Source: Halochromatium salexigens
GTDB lineage: Bacteria; Pseudomonadota; Gammaproteobacteria; Chromatiales; Chromatiaceae
Assembly: GCF_016653295.1 (NCBI RefSeq)
Contig: NZ_NHSF01000063.1
Span: 54,106 to 118,105, forward strand
DNA: 64,000 nt
Direction: 5' to 3'
The notes below the pieces were generated by a model. The model saw nothing but the letters and a program-made list of their open reading frames with translations. It did no database searches and was not told the origin of the DNA. The position numbers and the translations under genes are program-made. Positions 28,722-38,446 of the stretch are shown piece after piece; the stretch's first letter is position 1; each line of letters begins with the position of its first letter.

Positions 28722-31700
28722 CTATTCATTGCGATCCTTTGATGACGGCTCTTGATCCGAGCGCGTCTCTGAGGTCGGAGGAGACTGGCCGGACGCCGGC
28801 TTCGCGTTCGCCTTACGCGTGGGCGCCTTCTTGGCGCCTGGCTTCTTAGCAACCGACTTCTTTTTTGCGACTGGTTTTTTTGCGGTTGTCTTGGCGGTTG
28901 CCTTTCGGGCGGTCGGCTTTTTGGCGGCCGTCTTCTTGGCGACCTGCTTCTTTGCCGTGGTCTTTGCGGCTCCAGCTCGCGCGGGTGCAATTTTCTTGGT
29001 CGGCCGTGCCGACTGATCTGGCTGATCGGAATCAGGCTCGGCCCTAGCCCGATCCGCAGACCGCTGCTGAGCCCATTGGACGAGCCATTGCACGAGCCTT
29101 ACAAGCACAAGAACCCCATTGATCAGAGCCGAGATCACCGCAACCAGCACCGACCAGACAATCATCCAGAGAGGTAGACCGCCGTTCGGTTCTCGCGCTT
29201 GCTGCGCATCCGGCCGCAGCCCGGAAGCGACTCCGGACTCCCCAAAGCCGACCCCCTCGCTGCCGCTGCCGCCCTCACCATCGCCAGTGCCCGTACCGCC
29301 ACCTTCAATCTCGGCATATCCAGCCGAGAGCATCCGTTCGCCGCTCTCGGTCTCGATCAGATAAAACCGAGGCGTCAGCGAGATGCAGCCGAGCGGGATC
29401 ACGATCACCGCCATCAGAGTCGCGACCCCGGCACCGAACAGCAGGCTCACCGCCATGCCCTGGAAGATCGGATCATCGATGATCGCCCAGGCGCCGGCCA
29501 TCAGCGTCAGCGAGGTGATCAGGATCGGGCGCATCCGGATCTCGGCGCCGTCGACCGCCGCCTCGCGCACCGGCTTGCCCCGGGCGACCTCGATCTTGAC
29601 GAACTCGACGATCAGGATCGACTGTCGCACGATAATGCCGCCGAGCGCGATCATGCCGATCATCGAGGTCGCGGTGAATTCAGCCCCCATGAACAGATGG
29701 CCGGGGATGATGCCGATCAGCGTCAATGGGATCGGCGACATGATTAGACCGGCGATCGCAAAGTCGCGGAACTCCCAGACGATCAGCCCATAGATCAACA
29801 ACAGCGCCGCCATAAAGGCGATGCCCATGTCGCGGAAGGTCTCGTAGGTCACCGTCCACTCACCCGACCACTCGAAATCGGCTACCGCATCCGTCTTCGG
29901 CGGGCCGATCAGCCCGTCCGGCATCCCGCTCATCGCCTCACCAGGTCCTGGCGGGTCATAGCCTTCCAGCAGATCCTCGATGGCGAACATGCCATAGATC
30001 GGCGCGCCCAACCGGCCTTCCATCTCGCCGACCACATACTCCATCGGTCGCAAATCCTTGTGGTAGATGATTGGGTCTTCTCGATGGCGGACGAAGCTGC
30101 CGAGTTCGGCCAGCGGCACCATGCCGCCATCTGGCCCACCGATCGGCAGGCTACCCAGCGATGTAATCTCGGAGCGATAGGAGAGCGGCACCTGAATCAC
30201 GATGTAGGTCGGCTCCTGTACCGTGCCGCGCTTGACATCGCCCACCTTGGTCGCGCCAAGGGCCATCGCCAGATTGCGGTTGATGGTGTCAACCGAGATC
30301 CCACGCCGCACGGCCTTCTCGGTATCGACCTCGAAACGCCAGGCGTCATAAGGCTCGATCAGATAGTTATCGACATCAACCACGCCCTCCGCCTGTTCGA
30401 ACATCGCCGTCATATCCTGCGCGGCCTGGCGTCGAACCTCACTGCTGGGGCCATAGATCTCGGCGACCACGGTCTGTAGCACCGGCGGCCCAGGCGGCAT
30501 CTCGACTACGGCGATGTGGGCGCCGAACCGCTGCGCCACCGGCGTCAGTCGCTCACGCGCGGCAACCGCGATCTCATGGCTACCGCGCTTGCGCTCATGC
30601 TTGTCCTTGAGCTGCACCAGCAGATCGCCCTCCCAGGCCTGTTCGCGCAGATAGTAGTGTCGAACCATGCCGTTGAAGTTGAACGGCTGCGCGGTCCCAG
30701 CATAGGTCTGGATCGCCACCACCTCCGGCAGCTCGCGCAGCTTCTCGGCCAATCGACGCACAATGTTGGCAGTCTCCGGCAGCGCGGTACCCTCGGGCAT
30801 GTTGACGACGACGCTGAACTCCGGCTTGTTGTCGAACGGCAACATCTTCACCGGCACGACCTTGAAGTAGAACAGCGTGCAGACCAATGCGGTGGCTGCG
30901 ATGGTGCCGATGAGGAACGCCTTGCCCAGGGTCCGGCTCTCGATCAGTGGCATCACCAGCGGCCGATAGAAGCGGCTGACGATGGCGCGCGTTTGCTGCT
31001 CCCGGCGCTCGGCCCGTTCCAGCGCCTTCAACCGCGGACGCATCCGCAAGGCGAACCAGGGTGTGAAGACGAAGGCGGCGATCAGCGAGAAGAACATCGC
31101 CGAGGAGCCCAGCACCGGGATCGGGCGCATGTAAGGCCCCATCAGCCCACTGACCCAACCCATCGGCAACAGTGCGGCGATGATGGTGAAGGTGGCCAGG
31201 ATGGTTGGATTGCCGACCTCGTCGACGGCGGCGACGGCCTCGGTGATGCTTGTCTTGCCTTGCTCCAGCCAGTGGCGAAAGATGTTCTCGACCACCACAG
31301 TGGCGTCATCGACCAGGATGCCGATGGCGAAGATCAGCGCGAACAGGCTCACACGGTCGATGCTGTAATCGACCATCCAGGCCCACCAGATGGTCAGCAG
31401 GATGACGACGGGGATGACCGAGATGACGACGATCGCGGCGCGTAGCCCAAGTCCGACCAGGCACAGGATCGAGACGATCACCGCCGCCTCGAACATCGCC
31501 TGCAACAGCTCGTTGACCTTGTCGTTCGCGCTCTGGCCGTAGTTGCGCGTGACCTCGACCTGCACGTTCGTCGGGATCATCCGCCGCTCGAGGCTGGCGA
31601 GCTTCTCGAGCACCGCCTCGGCAACCATCACGCCGTTCGCGCCCTCCTTCTTGGCGATCGCCAGCGTAACCGCCTGCGCGCCATTCGCCGGATGCGCGCC

Positions 31701-32636
31701 CTCATAAGCAGGACCGGTGAGATGGGTGACAACCTGTTCGGTCTCCTGTGGCAGCGGCCGTACATGCGCCACATCGCGAATATAAATCGGCCGTCCACCC
31801 TGGCTGCCGACCACCAGCCGTTCGATATCGTTGGCATCCTGCAGAAAAGCGCCGGAATAGATCTTATACGAGGTGCCACCGCCCTCGGTCGCGCCGGTTT
31901 GGGTCTCGGCATTGGCGCTGCGGATGGTCTCGGCGATGCGATCGAGCGTGATGCCATAGCCGGCCAGACGCTCCATCATCACCTCGACCCGAATCTGCTC
32001 CTCGCGCCCGCCGACGACGAAGCCCTTGCCGGTCTCCGGCACCGAGCCGAGTTCTTGTAGCACATCCAATGCCAGGGTGCGCAGCTGGCTGTCCGCGACC
32101 TCCTCGGACCAGAGCGTCAGGGTGACGATGGGCACATCATCGATACTGACCGGCTTGACCAGTGGCGGCTGCACATCGGGCGGCATCCGATCCATGTTCG
32201 CCTGCAGTTTGTCGTGGACCTTGACCACCGACTGGCCCATGTCTTCGCCGACCTTGAAGCGCACGGTGACCACGGCGCCCCCGCGCTGAGTGGCGGAGTA
32301 GACATGGCGCACGCCGGTCAGCTCCATCATCAGCTGCTCCAGCGGCTGGCTCACCATGCTCTCGACCTGCACCGCCGAGGCGCCCGGATACTGCACGAAA
32401 ACGTCGATCATTGGCACCGAGATCTTCGGATCTTCCTGACGCGGCGTGAACAGCAGGCCGAGCAGGCCGATACAGAGGGCCCCGATCAGGAGCATCGGCG
32501 TGACCGGGGTATTGATGAAGGTGCGGGCGATGCGACCGGAGAGGCCGAGCGAAGCGCTTGCTGCGGGGGCATGGCCATGCCCCTGCAAACCGGCGCCTGA
32601 AGGGAGCGAGGAGCTGGCGCTCTTGGAGTCGTTCAT
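28722..32636 (-). CDS. RND-family efflux transporter with histone-H1-like C-terminal tail
   Basis: A 1304-residue inner-membrane transporter of the AcrB/HAE type. Porter-domain sequence (VQYPGASAVQVESMVSQPLEQ) comes early. The proton-relay acidic pair is in GILVDDATVVVEN, and the second membrane block has GAEFTATSMIGMIALGGIIV. After the family end, a Gly-rich linker (1122-1146) leads to an extra hydrophobic segment (about 1158-1190) and then a Lys/Ala/Pro-rich tail (1212-1282, DNA about 28793-29005) like bacterial histone-H1 proteins. No periplasmic adaptor gene is adjacent, so the partner must be elsewhere. Substrate unknown. Confidence 0.88.
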   Translation of the reverse strand: MNDSKSASSSLPSGAGLQGHGHAPAASASLGLSGRIARTFINTPVTPMLLIGALCIGLLGLLFTPRQEDPKISVPMIDVFVQYPGASAVQVESMVSQPLEQLMMELTGVRHVYSATQRGGAVVTVRFKVGEDMGQSVVKVHDKLQANMDRMPPDVQPPLVKPVSIDDVPIVTLTLWSEEVADSQLRTLALDVLQELGSVPETGKGFVVGGREEQIRVEVMMERLAGYGITLDRIAETIRSANAETQTGATEGGGTSYKIYSGAFLQDANDIERLVVGSQGGRPIYIRDVAHVRPLPQETEQVVTHLTGPAYEGAHPANGAQAVTLAIAKKEGANGVMVAEAVLEKLASLERRMIPTNVQVEVTRNYGQSANDKVNELLQAMFEAAVIVSILCLVGLGLRAAIVVISVIPVVILLTIWWAWMVDYSIDRVSLFALIFAIGILVDDATVVVENIFRHWLEQGKTSITEAVAAVDEVGNPTILATFTIIAALLPMGWVSGLMGPYMRPIPVLGSSAMFFSLIAAFVFTPWFALRMRPRLKALERAERREQQTRAIVSRFYRPLVMPLIESRTLGKAFLIGTIAATALVCTLFYFKVVPVKMLPFDNKPEFSVVVNMPEGTALPETANIVRRLAEKLRELPEVVAIQTYAGTAQPFNFNGMVRHYYLREQAWEGDLLVQLKDKHERKRGSHEIAVAARERLTPVAQRFGAHIAVVEMPPGPPVLQTVVAEIYGPSSEVRRQAAQDMTAMFEQAEGVVDVDNYLIEPYDAWRFEVDTEKAVRRGISVDTINRNLAMALGATKVGDVKRGTVQEPTYIVIQVPLSYRSEITSLGSLPIGGPDGGMVPLAELGSFVRHREDPIIYHKDLRPMEYVVGEMEGRLGAPIYGMFAIEDLLEGYDPPGPGEAMSGMPDGLIGPPKTDAVADFEWSGEWTVTYETFRDMGIAFMAALLLIYGLIVWEFRDFAIAGLIMSPIPLTLIGIIPGHLFMGAEFTATSMIGMIALGGIIVRQSILIVEFVKIEVARGKPVREAAVDGAEIRMRPILITSLTLMAGAWAIIDDPIFQGMAVSLLFGAGVATLMAVIVIPLGCISLTPRFYLIETESGERMLSAGYAEIEGGGTGTGDGEGGSGSEGVGFGESGVASGLRPDAQQAREPNGGLPLWMIVWSVLVAVISALINGVLVLVRLVQWLVQWAQQRSADRARAEPDSDQPDQSARPTKKIAPARAGAAKTTAKKQVAKKTAAKKPTARKATAKTTAKKPVAKKKSVAKKPGAKKAPTRKANAKPASGQSPPTSETRSDQEPSSKDRNE

Positions 32637-32885
32637 GCGGTGCGCTCGCTAAGAAAAGCCGGGCACTGCATAAGCCCGATGAGTGGCTTTCGCCTGTCGT
32701 GGTGACAGACGGGCATCACTATAACCGACAGGACGACCACGACAAACGCCTTGTCAGCCTGAGTCAACTTGGAATGCACAGGCCGCGATGGCCGAACTGT
32801 GACCTGGTCGCTTGTTCGGTATTTAAGCATTTAGTAATATTAAAGCCCACTTGAGCAATCGCCTCGGTTTGGGGCTGGAACAGAG

Positions 32886-33053
32886 ATGATCATCGATACG
32901 CTAACCATTGCCGGCTTTGTGAGCGCCGCCAGCTTTCTGTTGATGCCGCTGCTGATGGGGCGAGAGTTCATTCGCGTTCAGGACTGCGACGAGCCCGCCG
33001 GCTGTTGCCCCGCACAGATATGCTGGGCAAACCCCGCGCCCGCCTCGGCATAG
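32886..33053 (+). CDS. Doubtful small membrane protein
   Basis: A 55-codon frame with a hydrophobic N-terminal half (IAGFVSAASFLLMPLLMG) and four cysteines in its second half. A weak purine run precedes ATG 32886. The second half overlaps the antiporter gene on the other strand, which may explain its composition. It has no recognised family and may be chance. Confidence 0.2.
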   Translation: MIIDTLTIAGFVSAASFLLMPLLMGREFIRVQDCDEPAGCCPAQICWANPAPASA

Positions 33054-34570
33054 AGATTGAACACCAGATGCACGCCAGCGGCGCGCAAGGCCTGCTCATC
33101 ATCGGCATACTTGGCAATCGCGCCAAGGGTGCCGGTGAAGCCCTCCTTGAGCAGATGCTCGGCCGCGAACAGATTCTCTGACACCCGCGGCATCGCCAAC
33201 AGCACCAAGCGCATGTGACCGTCGGCGAGATGCAACCGATGCCAGAAATCCGCATCGGTCGCACTCCCGTGCACCACGTAACGCCCGTGCCGCTGATGGT
33301 GCGCGATGGTATCCGGATTGGCATCCACCCCCACCGGCCGCAGTCCGCGCTCATGGGCGAGTTCATCATAGGCACCGCGGCCGATCCGTCCCATCCCGAC
33401 CACCATGGCATTGGCATCACCGGGATCGATCTCGGCCTCCTCCGGCAAGCGCCTTGCGCGCTCACGCCGGCGCAGCCAACCGCTCATCGCCTCATACCAG
33501 GCATGCGAACGACTCACCGCCGGTGAAGCGGCGATGAACGAGAACGCCAACGCCAGCGCCACCACCGCCAACCATTGCGGATCGAGCCAGCCGTTCTCGA
33601 CCCCGACTGCGGCCACGATGAGGCCGAATTCGCTGTAATTGGCCAAGCTCAAGCCGCCGAGAAAGGCGGTCCGCCCGCGCAACCCGAACCACAGCATCAG
33701 CTGCTGGAAGAGAAACCACTTGTACGGCAGCACCAGCAGCAGGCCGAGCGCGAACAGCATCATGCCCGGACTCGGCACCCCTTGCAGCCCAATGCTGAGA
33801 AAAAAGCCGACCAAGAACAGGTCCTTGATATCAAGCAGCGATTTGGCCAGCTCGCGCGCCTTGGGATGATTGGCGATGATCACGCCGATCAGGATCGCCC
33901 CCAGATCGCCTTTCATCTGCACCAGCTCGAACAACTGCGAGGTGCCGAGCGCCAAGCTGAGTCCGAGCAGCAACAGCAGCTCATCGTGCCCGGCATGGCT
34001 CAGCAGCCAGTGCAACAGCCGTCGCGCCGGCAGCAGGAGCAGCAAGCCGAAGGCCCAGAGGGTCGGGATCTTGCCCGCCGAAAAGGCCAGGAACACCACC
34101 GCCCAGAGATCTTGGATGATCAGGATACCGATCGCAACTGTGCCGTAGAGCGAGCCCATCTCGCCCTTCTCCTCGAGCACCTTGACCGCGAACACCGTGC
34201 TCGAGAAGCTCAGGGCGAAGGCCAACAACGCCGCCGACTCCAGATCGACCCCGACCAACAGCGGTACCCCAAGCCCACCGAGCGCGAGCAGCGCTGGCAC
34301 CAACAGCGCCAACAGCGCGATCATGTGCAGCAGCGCCGTGCCCCAGACATGGGGCTTCACCAGACTCCTGAGCTTGAGCTTCAGCCCGATGGTGAACAGC
34401 AACAGGGTGATGCCGATGTGGGCCAGCTCCTCGATCAGCGCGTTCTCGCGCGCACCAAAGGCGTGCAGCGCGAAGCCACCGACCAGATACCCCACCAGCG
34501 GCGGCAAACCGATTCGACGCGCCACGAGCCCAAGCGCAAAGGCCAACGCGATCCAGACGATATCGAACAT
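32978..34570 (-). CDS. Kef-type cation:proton antiporter with TrkA-N domain
   Basis: A 530-residue membrane protein. Residues 1-370 hold about twelve hydrophobic segments of the CPA2 exchanger type, with GDLGAILIGVIIANHP and a SLANYSEFGLIVA stretch. Residues 395-520 are a TrkA-N/RCK domain with an AMVVGMGRIGRGAYDEL nucleotide-binding loop. It likely exchanges K+ or Na+ for protons and is gated by a nucleotide; this would suit a salt-exposed cell. ATG 34570 is preferred because the extra N-terminal codons to 34642 are basic and non-homologous. Ion specificity is not visible. Confidence 0.92.
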   Translation of the reverse strand: MFDIVWIALAFALGLVARRIGLPPLVGYLVGGFALHAFGARENALIEELAHIGITLLLFTIGLKLKLRSLVKPHVWGTALLHMIALLALLVPALLALGGLGVPLLVGVDLESAALLAFALSFSSTVFAVKVLEEKGEMGSLYGTVAIGILIIQDLWAVVFLAFSAGKIPTLWAFGLLLLLPARRLLHWLLSHAGHDELLLLLGLSLALGTSQLFELVQMKGDLGAILIGVIIANHPKARELAKSLLDIKDLFLVGFFLSIGLQGVPSPGMMLFALGLLLVLPYKWFLFQQLMLWFGLRGRTAFLGGLSLANYSEFGLIVAAVGVENGWLDPQWLAVVALALAFSFIAASPAVSRSHAWYEAMSGWLRRRERARRLPEEAEIDPGDANAMVVGMGRIGRGAYDELAHERGLRPVGVDANPDTIAHHQRHGRYVVHGSATDADFWHRLHLADGHMRLVLLAMPRVSENLFAAEHLLKEGFTGTLGAIAKYADDEQALRAAGVHLVFNLYAEAGAGFAQHICAGQQPAGSSQS

Positions 34571-34819
34571 TCGAAGCCTTCTCCTAGAGCACGGCAAGCA
34601 ACGCCCAGCGGCGCTGGCGCCTCGGGTCCGCAGTCTCCGCATGGTACGGGCTCGATTGATCTATCGCACGCGCAAAGCACGCCTCGTGCCGTCCGAGCAC
34701 CGCCGGAGCCAACAACCGCCTTAAATGACCGCCGGGTTACGCTATACTTCGGCCGCTGATCTCGGTCGTCGCCGCTGCGCCGGCCCTGCCCATTACTCAA
34801 GCGCGAAAAGGGTTCCCGC

Positions 34820-36868
34820 ATGTCTGACTATAACGCCGAGGACGTCCGCAACATCGCCCTCGTCGGCCACGCCGGTTCCGGCAAGACCACCCTCGTCGAA
34901 GCACTGCTCGCGAGCGCCGGCGCCATCGCCGAGCCCGGCAGCGTGACCAAAGGCACCACGGTCTGCGATTACGACGACATGGAAAAGGAGCTGCGGCATT
35001 CGCTCGATGTCGGCATCACCGGCTTCAGTGCCCACGGCAAACACATCAACCTGCTCGACACCCCCGGCTATCCGGACTTCCTCGGTCGCACTCTCTCGGT
35101 GCTGAACGCGGTCGAGACCGCCGCCATCGTGGTCAACGCCGAGAACGGCATCGAGCCGCTCACCCAGCGCGCCTGGAAGGCGGCCGACAACCGCAACCTG
35201 TGCCGCATCATCATCGTCAACCGCATCGACGCCGCCGGTGTCGATCTCGCCGGCCTCACCGAGCAGCTGCGCGAGACCTTCGGCGCCGAATGCCTGCCGA
35301 TCAATCTGCCGGCCGAGGGCGGTCAGCGCGTCATCGACTGCTTCTTCAACCCCGCCGGTGACAGCACCGACTTCTCCTCGGTCGCAGAGGCCCACGGTCA
35401 GATCATCGATCAGGTGGTCGAGGTCGACGAGGCGCTGATGGAGGTCTACCTGGAGCAAGGTTCGGAACTCAAGCCCGAACAGCTGCACGATCCCTTCGAG
35501 GAAGCCCTGCGCGAATCCCATCTGGTACCGATCTGCTTCTGCTCCGCCGAGACCGGTGCCGGCATCCCCGAGCTGATGGAAATCCTGGTGCGGCTGATGC
35601 CGAACCCGGCCGAGGGCAACCCGCCGCCGTTCATGAAGGGCGAAGGCGCGAACCTGAAGCCGGTCAGCGTCGAGCCCGATCCGAGCAAGCATGCCATCGC
35701 GCATGTGTTCAAGATCATCAACGACCCCTTCCGCGGCAAGATCGGCATCTTCCGCGTCCATCAGGGCCGCATCACGCCGAATAGCCAGCTGTTGATCGGC
35801 GATGCGCGCAAGCCGTTCAAGGTCACCCATCTGTATCGGGTGCACGGTAAGGAGTTGATCGAGGCCGATGAGGGTGTGCCGGGCGACATCCTCGCCGTCT
35901 CACGCGTCGACGACATCCACTTCGACGCCGTGCTGCACGACTCGCACGAGGAGGACCACTTCCATCTGCGCAGCATCGAATGCCCGCTGCCGCTGTTCGG
36001 ACTCGCGATCACCGTCGCTAAGCGCGGCGATGAGCAGAAGCTCAACGACGCCCTGCACAAGCTCGAATCCGAAGATCCCTGCTTCCACATCGAGCACAAC
36101 GCCGCCGCCAACGAGACCGTGATGCGCGGCCTCGGCGAGGTGCATCTCAAGGTGCTGCTGCGCCGGCTCTCGGAGCAGTTCCACGTCGAGGTCGAGACCC
36201 GCCCGCCGAGCATCCCCTACCGCGAGACCATCACCGCCAAGGCCGAGGGTCATCACCGGCACAAGAAGCAGACCGGTGGCGCCGGCCAGTTCGGCGAGGT
36301 CTATCTGCGCATCGAGCCGCGCGAGCAAGGCAGCGGCTTCGAGTTCGCCGACGAGACCGTCGGGGGCTGCATCCCGAACCAGTTCATCCCGTCGATCGAA
36401 AAAGGCGTGCGCCAGGTGCTCGAGGAAGGCGCCCTCGCTGGCTATCCGATGGATGATGTGCGCGTCGCGGTCTACGATGGTAAATCGCATCCAGTCGACT
36501 CCAAGGACATCGCCTTCGCCACCGCCGGCAAAAAGGCCTTCATCGAGGCCGTGCTCAAGGCCAAGCCTGCGATCCTCGAGCCGATCGTCAAGATCCGCAT
36601 CACCGCGCCGGACAGCAACATGGGCGATCTCGCCGGCGATCTGTCCGGGCGACGCGGGCGCATCAACGGCAGCGAGGCTAAGAGCCGCGGGCGCATCCTC
36701 ATCGAGGGCGAGGCGCCGCTGGCGGAGTTGGAGGGCTATGAATCGCGGCTGAAGTCGATCACCGGCGGCGAGGGTACCTACAGCATCGAGCTGAGCCACT
36801 ATGCCCCGGTGCCGGCCAACGTGCAGAAGCAACTCGCCGACGCCTATCAGCGCGCGGGCGACGACTGA
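34820..36868 (+). CDS. Elongation factor G paralogue
   Basis: A 682-residue translational GTPase. G1 is GHAGSGKTT near residues 15-23, G3 is DTPGYPDF, where classical EF-G has DTPGHVDF, and G4 is NRID instead of NKMD. Later domains with RGLGEVHLKVLLRRL and domain IV FADETVGGCIPNQF are present. It is shorter than main EF-G (about 700) and stands alone rather than in the str operon, so it belongs to the second EF-G branch. Such paralogues act in translation stress or ribosome recycling; which one is not shown. A hairpin follows. Confidence 0.9.
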   Translation: MSDYNAEDVRNIALVGHAGSGKTTLVEALLASAGAIAEPGSVTKGTTVCDYDDMEKELRHSLDVGITGFSAHGKHINLLDTPGYPDFLGRTLSVLNAVETAAIVVNAENGIEPLTQRAWKAADNRNLCRIIIVNRIDAAGVDLAGLTEQLRETFGAECLPINLPAEGGQRVIDCFFNPAGDSTDFSSVAEAHGQIIDQVVEVDEALMEVYLEQGSELKPEQLHDPFEEALRESHLVPICFCSAETGAGIPELMEILVRLMPNPAEGNPPPFMKGEGANLKPVSVEPDPSKHAIAHVFKIINDPFRGKIGIFRVHQGRITPNSQLLIGDARKPFKVTHLYRVHGKELIEADEGVPGDILAVSRVDDIHFDAVLHDSHEEDHFHLRSIECPLPLFGLAITVAKRGDEQKLNDALHKLESEDPCFHIEHNAAANETVMRGLGEVHLKVLLRRLSEQFHVEVETRPPSIPYRETITAKAEGHHRHKKQTGGAGQFGEVYLRIEPREQGSGFEFADETVGGCIPNQFIPSIEKGVRQVLEEGALAGYPMDDVRVAVYDGKSHPVDSKDIAFATAGKKAFIEAVLKAKPAILEPIVKIRITAPDSNMGDLAGDLSGRRGRINGSEAKSRGRILIEGEAPLAELEGYESRLKSITGGEGTYSIELSHYAPVPANVQKQLADAYQRAGDD

Positions 36869-36912
36869 GCACCGGCCGATCATCACGGCTTCGCCATCTG
36901 GACCTGCAATCG

Positions 36913-36939
36913 CCCGAGGCCGACTCCATCGGCCTCGGG
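36913..36939 (+). terminator. Hairpin after the EF-G-like gene
   Basis: A perfect 11-bp stem (36913-36923 with 36929-36939) and a five-base loop. No T-run follows, so it may be an mRNA end hairpin or a weak terminator. It separates the EF-G paralogue from pabB. Confidence 0.5.
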
Positions 36940-36990
36940 TGGTTGCCCATAGCGGTCGCGTCGCGGCCTTAGCATTGCCCTAGAGCTGCC

Positions 36991-38394
36991 ATGGCTCGGC
37001 TCACCGAGCTTCCCTATCGATCTGACAGCAGCGCCCTGTTCGCGCCCTTGAGCGGGCGCCCTTGGGCGATGCTGCTCGACAGCGCGCGGCCCGGCTGTTC
37101 AAGAGGCCGCTGGGACATCCTCGTCGCCGACCCAAGCGCGACCCTGGTCACGCGCGGCGCGATCACCGAGATCCGTGATGCGCGCGGAGTCCGTCACTCG
37201 GGCGATGACCCGTTCGCACTCCTGCGCGAGGCACTCGGCGAGCGCGGCGAACCGCCACCTGCCGGTCTGCCCTTCGCCGGCGGCGCCGTCGGTTGGTTCG
37301 GTTACGATCTCGCGCGTCGCATCGAGCGTCTGCCAATGCTGGCCAGAGATGGCGAGGGACTGCCCGAGATGGCGATTGGCATCTTCGACTGGGCCCTGCT
37401 CGTCGACCATGCCGAGCAGCGTAGCTGGCTGGTCGGTGCCGAGCGGGATACGAGAACTGGTGTGCGCTGGCCGCGACTGGTCGAGCACGTTTTCGCTGCG
37501 TCATCACGCCTGGCGGCGGACAAGACCGCAGCTTCGCTAGCCACCGGTCCACTGCGCGCGATCACTCCACTGCACTCGAATCTCTCGCAGGCCGCCTATG
37601 CCAACGCCTTCGAGCGCGTCCAAGCCTATATCCACGCCGGCGATTGCTACCAGGTCAATCTCGCCCAGCGTTTCGCGGCCCCCGCCGACGGCGACCCCTG
37701 GGCCGCCTATTGCCGCCTGCGTGAATCGAATCCAGCGCCCTTCTCGGCCTATCTCAAGACGCCCTTCGGCGAGGTCTTGAGTTCATCGCCAGAGCGCTTC
37801 CTCTCGCTGCGCCACGGCCAGGTCGAGACCCAGCCCATCAAAGGCACCCGCCCGCGCGGCGCGAACGCCGCCGAGGATGCCGCGCTGCGCCAGGCGTTGA
37901 GCCAAAGCGAGAAGGATCGCGCCGAGAACCTGATGATCGTCGATCTGCTGCGCAATGATCTGGGGCGCGTCTGCCGTCCGGGCAGCATCCAGGTCCCGGC
38001 CCTGTTCGCGACCGAAACCTATGCCTCGGTGCATCACCTCGTCAGCACCGTGCGCGGCGAGCTTCGCGACGAGGAGGACGCCACTTCGCTACTGCGCGCC
38101 TGCTTCCCGGGCGGCTCGATCACTGGCGCGCCCAAGATCCGCACGATGCAGATCATCGAGCAACTCGAGCCACACCGGCGCGGCGTCTACTGCGGCGCGA
38201 TTGGCTATCTCGGCTTCGATGGTGCCATGGACACCAACATCGCCATCCGTACCATCGTCCACAGCGCGGGACAGGTTCGCCTCTGGGCCGGCGGCGGCCT
38301 GGTGGTCGACTCCGATGCGGAGCAGGAATACCGCGAGACCTTCGACAAGGCCAGTCGCTTGATCCAGTTGCTTGCGCCCCGCATGGTGCGGTGA
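36991..38394 (+). CDS. pabB: Aminodeoxychorismate synthase component I
   Basis: A 467-residue chorismate-utilising enzyme. The core has PIKGTRPRG, a SEKDRAENLMIVDLLRNDLG stretch, and the GSITGAPKIRTMQIIE motif, with CGAIGY close after it. The N-terminus (to about residue 160) matches the PabB type more than TrpE. PabB converts chorismate and ammonia to 4-amino-4-deoxychorismate for folate synthesis; the glutaminase PabA is not in the window. Start ATG 36991. Anthranilate synthase is less likely from the KG motif. Confidence 0.92.
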   Translation: MARLTELPYRSDSSALFAPLSGRPWAMLLDSARPGCSRGRWDILVADPSATLVTRGAITEIRDARGVRHSGDDPFALLREALGERGEPPPAGLPFAGGAVGWFGYDLARRIERLPMLARDGEGLPEMAIGIFDWALLVDHAEQRSWLVGAERDTRTGVRWPRLVEHVFAASSRLAADKTAASLATGPLRAITPLHSNLSQAAYANAFERVQAYIHAGDCYQVNLAQRFAAPADGDPWAAYCRLRESNPAPFSAYLKTPFGEVLSSSPERFLSLRHGQVETQPIKGTRPRGANAAEDAALRQALSQSEKDRAENLMIVDLLRNDLGRVCRPGSIQVPALFATETYASVHHLVSTVRGELRDEEDATSLLRACFPGGSITGAPKIRTMQIIEQLEPHRRGVYCGAIGYLGFDGAMDTNIAIRTIVHSAGQVRLWAGGGLVVDSDAEQEYRETFDKASRLIQLLAPRMVR

Positions 38395-38446
38395 CCCAAT
38401 TCTTTCGGCCATCCCTGGCTAGCAAAAGGTCCCTATCCGCGCTGCT

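Noticed and set aside
28793..29005. Lys/Ala repeat read as a separate H1-like gene
   Set aside because: It is in frame with the RND gene with no stop or new start between, so it is reported as a tail and not as its own gene.
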